29,034 nucleotides of DNA from CAKSNH01 sp964422725 (GTDB taxonomy: Bacteria > Bacillota > Clostridia > UBA1381): the NCBI GenBank assembly GCA_964422725.1, contig CAYRCC010000024.1, positions 1 to 29,034 of the forward strand, in the 5' to 3' direction. Under the pieces are notes generated by a model. That model did no database searches, had not been told where the DNA came from, and was given only the letters and a program-made list of their open reading frames with translations. The translations under genes and the position numbers were made by a program. Shown in pieces: positions 24,025-29,034 of this stretch. Positions within the stretch are counted from its first letter, which is position 1, and each line of letters begins with the position of its first letter.

Positions 24025-24429
24025 TTAATCTTTTAACGGTATGTTTTTACCGTCACACTCAACCTGTCCGTTCAAAATCATAACACCGTCAACCATTCCC
24101 CATATAAATCCGGCAATACCGCACGAAACCACGGTTGCCGCGATTTGTCCCAGCGCAACCCCTACACTGCCCATATAAAATCTGCCGACACCGAATGCAC
24201 CCAGAAATATCTGCAAAATTCCGGCGGTAAGTCTTGATTTGCGTTCTTCGCCGGCACAGCCGACCGATACCGACTCATAATCCGGCATACCGTTCTCCGA
24301 CTTTGCAAAGCTGTCATAGTTTATATAAACATCATTTTTATATACAGGGCTGTCTTTGCCGTCATAACCGCAGTACGGGCATTTTCCGCTGTCATCGCCG
24401 CACATTCTGCCGCACTTTGCGCAAAACAT
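24025..24429 (-). CDS. Zinc-ribbon and TM2-domain membrane protein
   Basis: A 134-residue protein with two parts. The N-terminus is a zinc ribbon (MFCAKCGRMCG, then GKCPYCGYDG: CxxC and CxxC). A polar linker follows, then a TM2 domain of two hydrophobic segments (AGILQIFLGAFGVGRFYMGS and ATVVSCGIAGFIWGMVDGVM) with the typical G-GRFY and D-G signature between and after them. The function of bacterial TM2 proteins is not known. The start is ATG at 24429, seven bases after GGAGG. It lies 19 bases after rarA and is probably co-transcribed. Confidence 0.85.
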   Translation of the reverse strand: MFCAKCGRMCGDDSGKCPYCGYDGKDSPVYKNDVYINYDSFAKSENGMPDYESVSVGCAGEERKSRLTAGILQIFLGAFGVGRFYMGSVGVALGQIAATVVSCGIAGFIWGMVDGVMILNGQVECDGKNIPLKD

Positions 24430-24448
24430 ACAAACACCTCCGTTAATC

Positions 24449-25729
24449 TCATTTTGTACCCTTAATCTTATCCCAATAGTCCTTTGCGGCGCGTTCTGTC
24501 TTGTTTTCACCGTAATGATAATAGCATTTATCCTTAATATTATCCGGCAAATACTGCTGTTTAACATAATGATTTTCATACGAATGAGGATACAGATAAC
24601 CTATACCGTGTCCGAGTTTCTCCGCACCGCCGTAATGCGAATCTTTCAAATGCGACGGCATATCTCCGACATCGGAATTTTCTATATCATAGAGTGCCTC
24701 ATCTATCGCACACACCGCCGAATTTGACTTAGGAGCTGTCGCAAGCACCAGTACAGCCTCGGCAAGCGGTATCTTAGCCTCAGGAAATCCCACTTGAAAT
24801 GCACTGTCTACGCAAGCCTTTACAATAGCTATAGCCTGCGGATATGCAAGTCCTATATCCTCCGCCGCAATCACCACCAACCGCCTGCATATACTCTGCA
24901 AATCGCCCGCCGTAACAAGCCTTGCAAGATAATGTATCGCCGCGTCCGGATCACTGCCGCGGATTGATTTTTGAAACGCGCTTAAAATGTCATAATGGCT
25001 GTCACCGTCCCTGTCATAACGCATAGACTTTCTGCCTGTCGCCTGCACTGCCATTTCAAGCGTTATTCTCAGTCTTGACTCTTCATCGGGAACTGTGCCA
25101 AGCAAAAGCAGCTCAAGTGAATTAATTGCTTTTCGCACGTCACCGCCCGACACGTGCGCTATATGCTTTAGTACACCGTCCTCAATATCCAATGTATATG
25201 CGCCGTAATCCTCACTGCCGGCAATTTTCACCGCGCGCTCCAACGCGTTTTCAATATCCGCGGGCTGTATCTGCTGAAATTCAAACACCGCCGAACGTGA
25301 AAGAACCGCATTATATATGTAAAAGTACGGATTTTCCGTTGTACTCGCTATAACGGTGATTTTTCCGTTTTCCATAAATTCCAGAAGTGACTGCTGCTGC
25401 TTTTTGTTAAAATTTTGAATCTCGTCAAGATATAACAGTACACCGTTCATTGTCATAAAACTGTCGAGCGAATTTACTATATCCTTTATATCCGATACAG
25501 ATGCCGTTGTGGCGTTGAGCCTGTACAGCTTTTTGCCGGTCTTTGATGCAATAATGTTTGCAACCGTCGTTTTTCCCGTACCGCTCGGACCGTAAAAAAT
25601 CATATTCGGCGGTTCGCCGGTATCGACAATATTACGCAGCAGTCTGCCCTTTGCAAGCAGATGCTTCTGCCCGACCACATCGTCAATACATTTCGGGCGC
25701 AGTCTGTCGGCAAGAGGAGTGTTAGCCAT
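24449..25729 (-). CDS. rarA: Replication-associated recombination protein RarA (MgsA)
   Basis: A clamp-loader-like AAA+ ATPase of 426 residues acting at stalled replication forks. Walker A is GPSGTGKT (47-54), Walker B is LLYLDEIQNFNKKQQ, sensor 1 is ASTTENPYF, and VSGGDVRKAINSLE carries the sensor 2 arginine. The C-terminal RarA domain (SDPDAAIHYLARLVTAGD, AAEDIGLAYPQA) is present. The start is ATG at 25729, seven bases after AAAGGAG. The frame continues to 25798 but crosses a terminator hairpin and is not family-like. No good promoter stands between that terminator and the gene, so read-through may supply it. Confidence 0.95.
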   Translation of the reverse strand: MANTPLADRLRPKCIDDVVGQKHLLAKGRLLRNIVDTGEPPNMIFYGPSGTGKTTVANIIASKTGKKLYRLNATTASVSDIKDIVNSLDSFMTMNGVLLYLDEIQNFNKKQQQSLLEFMENGKITVIASTTENPYFYIYNAVLSRSAVFEFQQIQPADIENALERAVKIAGSEDYGAYTLDIEDGVLKHIAHVSGGDVRKAINSLELLLLGTVPDEESRLRITLEMAVQATGRKSMRYDRDGDSHYDILSAFQKSIRGSDPDAAIHYLARLVTAGDLQSICRRLVVIAAEDIGLAYPQAIAIVKACVDSAFQVGFPEAKIPLAEAVLVLATAPKSNSAVCAIDEALYDIENSDVGDMPSHLKDSHYGGAEKLGHGIGYLYPHSYENHYVKQQYLPDNIKDKCYYHYGENKTERAAKDYWDKIKGTK

Positions 25730-25758
25730 ATCATTTCTCCTTTCGATGTCAATATCAT

Positions 25759-25803
25759 AAAAAATGTGCCGCTTGCACACATAAAGCACAATCAGCACAT
25801 TTT
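25759..25803 (-). terminator. Rho-independent terminator after the TPR gene
   Basis: On the minus strand AAAATGTGC pairs with GCACATTTT, with a second inner stem (TTGTGC with GTGCAA), and the 3' arm runs into six Ts. It starts ten bases after the TPR-gene stop and closes the asnA-asnS-TPR unit. Confidence 0.8.
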
Positions 25804-25812
25804 CGGTTCAAA

Positions 25813-26607
25813 TTATTTTCTCAGGCTGTTTCTCAATTCATCGATTTCCCGTTCCGACACAGTAGTCATATATGAACGCTTACAATCGCCAATATTTTCA
25901 AGCAACTCAAGTGCACCGTCAAAATCTCCGCACTTCTGCGCAATCTGTGCACCGTGATAATACGCCTCAATAAATTTCGGTGCGGTTTCTATAAGCTTAT
26001 CGGATATCTCTTTCGCCTTTTCATATTCACCCATTTTATAGTATACAATAGAAAGATTATCCATTATATCCCTGTCGTCACTGTTAAAATCGTATGCCTC
26101 AAGGCAAAAATCCAAAGTTTCTTTCAGATTTTCTCCTTTGAGTATTTTGAAGTAACCGAGCATTCCGTAAACTGTCGTGTTTTTATAAGTCTTAAACAGT
26201 TCCTCTGCCTCTTCCACAGCCTCGTCAAGTCTGCCAAGCCTGTAGTAAACCATACAGCGGTTCTGTTTTGCCATATTACGCTTATCTTCAGGTACTTTCT
26301 TTTGCATAAGTATTTCATTCAACACCGTTTCGGCTTTTTCCGGATTACCGGCCCTCAGCAATATGAATGCATAAGAAATTCTGATAACTACGTTTGCACG
26401 CCCCGTCTTAACCGCTTTTTCGTACCACATAAGCGTCTTATTCTCATCACCTGCCGCAAAAGCCAAATTGCCTTTTCTTGCATAATACGCCGGTACAGAC
26501 GAATAAATCAGCGTACCCAAGCCTATAGCTGCCGCCGCAATTCCAATTTTAGTATCTATAAAAAAGCACAAAACAATCGTAACTACTGCCAGCAATCCAT
26601 ATTTCAA
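25813..26607 (-). CDS. Membrane-anchored TPR-repeat protein
   Basis: A 264-residue protein of unknown function. Two hydrophobic segments lie near the N-terminus (about 4-17, LLAVVTIVLCFFID, and 22-42, GIAAAAIGLGTLIYS), separated by a short turn. The rest is made of tetratricopeptide-like helix pairs (for example YRLGRLDEAVEEAEELF, VYYKMGEYEKAKEI, GDFDGALELLENI), so it is likely an inner-face scaffold for protein contacts. The start is a TTG at 26607, eleven bases after AAGGAG. It follows asnS by 16 bases and ends just before a terminator. No partner is evident. Confidence 0.8.
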   Translation of the reverse strand: MKYGLLAVVTIVLCFFIDTKIGIAAAAIGLGTLIYSSVPAYYARKGNLAFAAGDENKTLMWYEKAVKTGRANVVIRISYAFILLRAGNPEKAETVLNEILMQKKVPEDKRNMAKQNRCMVYYRLGRLDEAVEEAEELFKTYKNTTVYGMLGYFKILKGENLKETLDFCLEAYDFNSDDRDIMDNLSIVYYKMGEYEKAKEISDKLIETAPKFIEAYYHGAQIAQKCGDFDGALELLENIGDCKRSYMTTVSEREIDELRNSLRK

Positions 26608-26623
26608 CTGTTATGCCACTCCT

Positions 26624-28018
26624 TTAAAATTCAGCTGTACCGACCGTTCTCGGGAACGGCAATACATCTCTGATATTACTCATACCCGTAATATACATTA
26701 CGGCCCTCTCAAATCCAAGTCCAAAACCGGCGTGTTTATTTGTACCGTATTTTCTCAAATCCAAATACCACGAATAATCGTCAACTTTCAAACCAAGCTC
26801 ATTCATTCTGCTTACCAACACATCGTAATTTTCCTCACGCTGACTTCCGCCTATAATCTCACCGATACCCGGTACAAGCAAATCCATTGCGGCAACGGTT
26901 TTACCGTCGTCGTTCAGTTTCATATAGAAAGCTTTGATTTCTTTCGGGTAATCCGTCACAAACACAGGACGCTTAAACACTTCCTCTGTGAGGTATCTTT
27001 CATGCTCCGTCTGCAAATCCGCTCCCCATTCTACCGAATATTCAAATTTATCCTTATTCTTTTGAAGTATCTCGATAGCCTCGGTATATGTCACATGCGC
27101 AAACTTGTTGTTTACAACATTCGACAGTCTGTCGAGCAAGCCTTTGTCTATAAACTGATTAAAGAACTGCATTTCCTCCGGTGCATTTTCAAGGCAATAG
27201 TTTATTATATATTTGAGCATATCCTCGGCAAGCTCCATATCGTCGGCAAGTTCGGCAAACGCTATCTCAGGCTCAATCATCCAAAATTCAGCCGCGTGAC
27301 GTGTCGTATTTGAATTTTCCGCTCTGAATGTAGGACCGAAAGTATATACGTTTCTGAACGCCATACAGTATGTTTCCACATTCAGCTGACCGCTGACCGT
27401 AAGGTTTGCGGATTTTCCGAAAAAGTCCTTGCTGTAATCGACTTCACCGCTATCGGTTTTCGGCAAATTGCTCATATCCATAGTTGTAACCTGGAACATT
27501 TCGCCGGCTCCCTCGCAGTCGCTCGCCGTAATTATCGGCGTATGCACGTAAACAAACCCTCTGTCCTGGAAGAATTTATGAATTGCGTATGCAATCATAG
27601 AACGAATACGGAACACTGCCGCAAACGTATTTGTTCTCGGGCGCAAATGTGCCTGTGTGCGAAGATACTCAAATGTATGTCTTTTTTTCTGCAAAGGATA
27701 ATCCGATGTTGACTCACCGTCAATAACAACCGTTTCGGCTTTCAGCTCAAAAGGCTGTTTTGCCTCCGGTGTCAGTTCAAGCAATCCGGCAACCGTAATT
27801 GCCGCTCCGACATTGAGCTTTGCGACCTGTGCAAAATTATCCAGCTTGTCCTGTTCAACAACTATTTGAAGGTTCTTAAAAAACGAACCGTCGTTCAGCT
27901 CAATAAATCCGAAATTTTTGGACACTCTTATCGTTCTTACCCAACCGGAAATCTGTACGGATTTTCCCGCATAATTTTCAGTTTCCCTAAAAAGCTTTTT
28001 TATAACTGTCTTTGACAT
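26624..28018 (-). CDS. asnS: Asparaginyl-tRNA synthetase
   Basis: A class IIb aminoacyl-tRNA synthetase of 464 residues that charges tRNA-Asn. The N-terminal OB fold (VQISGWVRTIRVSKNFGFIE) binds the anticodon. Motif 2 is FRAENSNTTRHAAEFWMIEPE and motif 3 is GFGLGFERAVMYITG. The residues and length match AsnRS rather than AspRS. The start is ATG at 28018, ten bases after GGAGG. It is 36 bases downstream of asnA, so the cell makes asparagine and charges it from one transcript. Confidence 0.96.
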   Translation of the reverse strand: MSKTVIKKLFRETENYAGKSVQISGWVRTIRVSKNFGFIELNDGSFFKNLQIVVEQDKLDNFAQVAKLNVGAAITVAGLLELTPEAKQPFELKAETVVIDGESTSDYPLQKKRHTFEYLRTQAHLRPRTNTFAAVFRIRSMIAYAIHKFFQDRGFVYVHTPIITASDCEGAGEMFQVTTMDMSNLPKTDSGEVDYSKDFFGKSANLTVSGQLNVETYCMAFRNVYTFGPTFRAENSNTTRHAAEFWMIEPEIAFAELADDMELAEDMLKYIINYCLENAPEEMQFFNQFIDKGLLDRLSNVVNNKFAHVTYTEAIEILQKNKDKFEYSVEWGADLQTEHERYLTEEVFKRPVFVTDYPKEIKAFYMKLNDDGKTVAAMDLLVPGIGEIIGGSQREENYDVLVSRMNELGLKVDDYSWYLDLRKYGTNKHAGFGLGFERAVMYITGMSNIRDVLPFPRTVGTAEF

Positions 28019-28054
28019 TTTACATATTCCTCCGATTATGTTAAACTTTTGCGT

Positions 28055-29034
28055 TTACAGCAAATGAATATTTTTCTCCTCACAACGTTTCAGCATATCG
28101 TCACTCCACACAGATGACTGCACCTCGCCTATATGTGCTTTGCCGAGCATAAACATACAAAGTCTTGACTGACCTATACCGCCGCCGATTGTATACGGCA
28201 GCTCGCGGTTTAAAACCTTTTTATGAAAATCCATTTCGGCTCTTTCCTCGCATTTTGCCTCGCTAAGCTGTCTTTTCATTGCGTCCTCGTCAACTCTTAT
28301 TCCCATGCTTGACACTTCAAACGCAAGATCCAAAACCGGATAATAAAGCAATATATCGCCATTGAGTGTCCAGTCATCATAATCCGGTGCTCTGCCGTCG
28401 TGCTTTTCTCCGGACTTCAGCCTGCCGCCTATCTGCATCAGAAACACAGCCTTCTTCTCTTTCGCAATTGCATTTTCTCTTTCTTTCATACTGAAACACG
28501 GATATCGGTCCTCAAGCTCCTGAGTGGTTATAAAGAAAATCTCGTCAGGCAGATTATCCTTTATTACCGGAAATTTTTCACACACTGCCTTGTTTGCACT
28601 CTTTATTGCACCATAAATTTTCTTTACTGTATTTTTCAATGTATCAATATTTCTGTCATCTTTATTTATAACAGCCTCCCAGTCCCACTGGTCGACATAC
28701 ATAGAATGAAGATTGTCTGTTTCTTCATCTCTGCGTATCGCGTTCATATCGGTATACAAGCCTTCACCCGCTGAAAATCCGTACATACCCAAAGCCATAC
28801 GTTTCCATTTTGCAAGTGAATGTACTATCTGTAACGGTTCTCCGCCCACCGACGGCGCATCAAAGCTGACAGGTCTTTCAACGCCGTTAAGGTCGTCGTT
28901 AAGTCCCGTTTCCGGTCTTACAAACAACGGTGCGGATACTCTCTGCAAATTAAGCGCGTCCGCCAGATCCCGTTCAAACCTGTCTTTAATATATTTAATT
29001 GCTGTTTCCGTATCACGAACACTAAGTGATGACG
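28055..29034 (-). CDS. asnA: Aspartate-ammonia ligase AsnA (5' end outside window)
   Basis: AsnA makes asparagine from aspartate, ammonia and ATP, and is related to class II tRNA synthetases. Matching segments include RVSAPLFVRPETGLNDDLNG, VHSLAKWKR, SAGEGLYTDM, SMYVDQWDWE, GRAPDYDDW and YTIGGGIGQSRLCMFML. The open frame continues without a stop to the window edge. Residues encoded by 28949-29034 (VRDTETAIKYIKDRFERDLA) match the family N-terminus, so the TTG at 28948 is internal, not a start. About 325 residues are visible, and roughly a dozen are missing compared with the usual 330 or so. Its promoter and leader lie outside. Confidence 0.95.
   Translation of the reverse strand, partial: SSLSVRDTETAIKYIKDRFERDLADALNLQRVSAPLFVRPETGLNDDLNGVERPVSFDAPSVGGEPLQIVHSLAKWKRMALGMYGFSAGEGLYTDMNAIRRDEETDNLHSMYVDQWDWEAVINKDDRNIDTLKNTVKKIYGAIKSANKAVCEKFPVIKDNLPDEIFFITTQELEDRYPCFSMKERENAIAKEKKAVFLMQIGGRLKSGEKHDGRAPDYDDWTLNGDILLYYPVLDLAFEVSSMGIRVDEDAMKRQLSEAKCEERAEMDFHKKVLNRELPYTIGGGIGQSRLCMFMLGKAHIGEVQSSVWSDDMLKRCEEKNIHLL

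Noticed and set aside
24036..24053. ACGGTA/TACCGT hairpin as a terminator of the TM2 gene
   Set aside because: The stem is only 6 bp, lies inside the coding end and is followed by an A-rich stretch instead of Ts.
28946..28948. TTG as the start of asnA
   Set aside because: The frame stays open to the window edge and the upstream residues match the AsnA N-terminus, so the gene is cut by the window, not shortened.
1..29034. Mobile element, prophage, defence island or biosynthetic cluster
   Set aside because: No transposase, integrase, phage structural gene, toxin-antitoxin pair, nuclease-defence gene or repeat array was seen; every gene but the TPR, TM2 and small proteins belongs to a well-known core family.

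Overview
The window reads as core chromosome of an anaerobic, low-to-moderate GC Gram-positive bacterium, most likely class Clostridia. The evidence is the gene set: WalJ/YycJ-type hydrolase next to RlmH, HPr kinase, WhiA, the YvcK and RapZ pair, a pyruvate kinase with the Firmicutes-type C-terminal extension, and a four-subunit pyruvate:ferredoxin oxidoreductase, an enzyme of anaerobes. I recognise 28 protein genes. All but one (comF-like) are on the minus strand, so transcription runs right to left. I saw no tRNA, rRNA, CRISPR array, insertion sequence, phage gene or attachment site.

Layout in transcription order. (1) 29034-25813: asnA (its first residues lie outside the window), asnS and a membrane-anchored TPR protein, closed by a terminator at 25759-25803. 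(2) 25729-24025: rarA and a zinc-ribbon/TM2 membrane protein. (3) 23844-20774: the porG-porD-porA-porB operon behind a perfect-consensus promoter, closed by a strong terminator at 20731-20763. (4) 20611-19439: an MFS transporter with its own promoter. (5) 19224-13809: hprK, a PHP-domain phosphoesterase, murB, rapZ, yvcK and whiA, then dnaE (13744-10247). (6) 9910-6424: after a 336-base AT-rich spacer with repeated motifs come a 65-residue protein, pfkA, pyk and a thioesterase. (7) 6340-5408: a D-2-hydroxyacid dehydrogenase. (8) 4625-5374, plus strand: comF-like gene, divergent from murA. (9) 4375-1837: murA, walJ and rlmH, closed by a terminator. (10) 1686-177: a LacI-family regulator with two operator-like sites in its own leader, and a YaiI/YqxD protein. 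(11) 176-1: a strong promoter reading out of the window over about 140 bases without a recognised gene.

The genes join central carbon flow and its control (HPr kinase, PfkA, Pyk, POR, YvcK, RapZ), cell-wall precursor synthesis (MurA, MurB, YvcK), replication and repair (DnaE, RarA) and asparagine supply and charging (AsnA, AsnS). Translation looks tightly coupled: several genes overlap by four bases, and about eleven appear to start at GTG or TTG. I moved several starts inward to the codon that follows a good Shine-Dalgarno sequence.

I found no convincing new multi-gene system. The best leads are non-coding: a shared element, GTATGTGGAAA, placed just downstream of two extended -10 boxes almost 10 kb apart (128-138 and 10057-10067), with further copies in the pre-pfkA spacer; the LacI double operator; and the unexplained transcript at the left edge.
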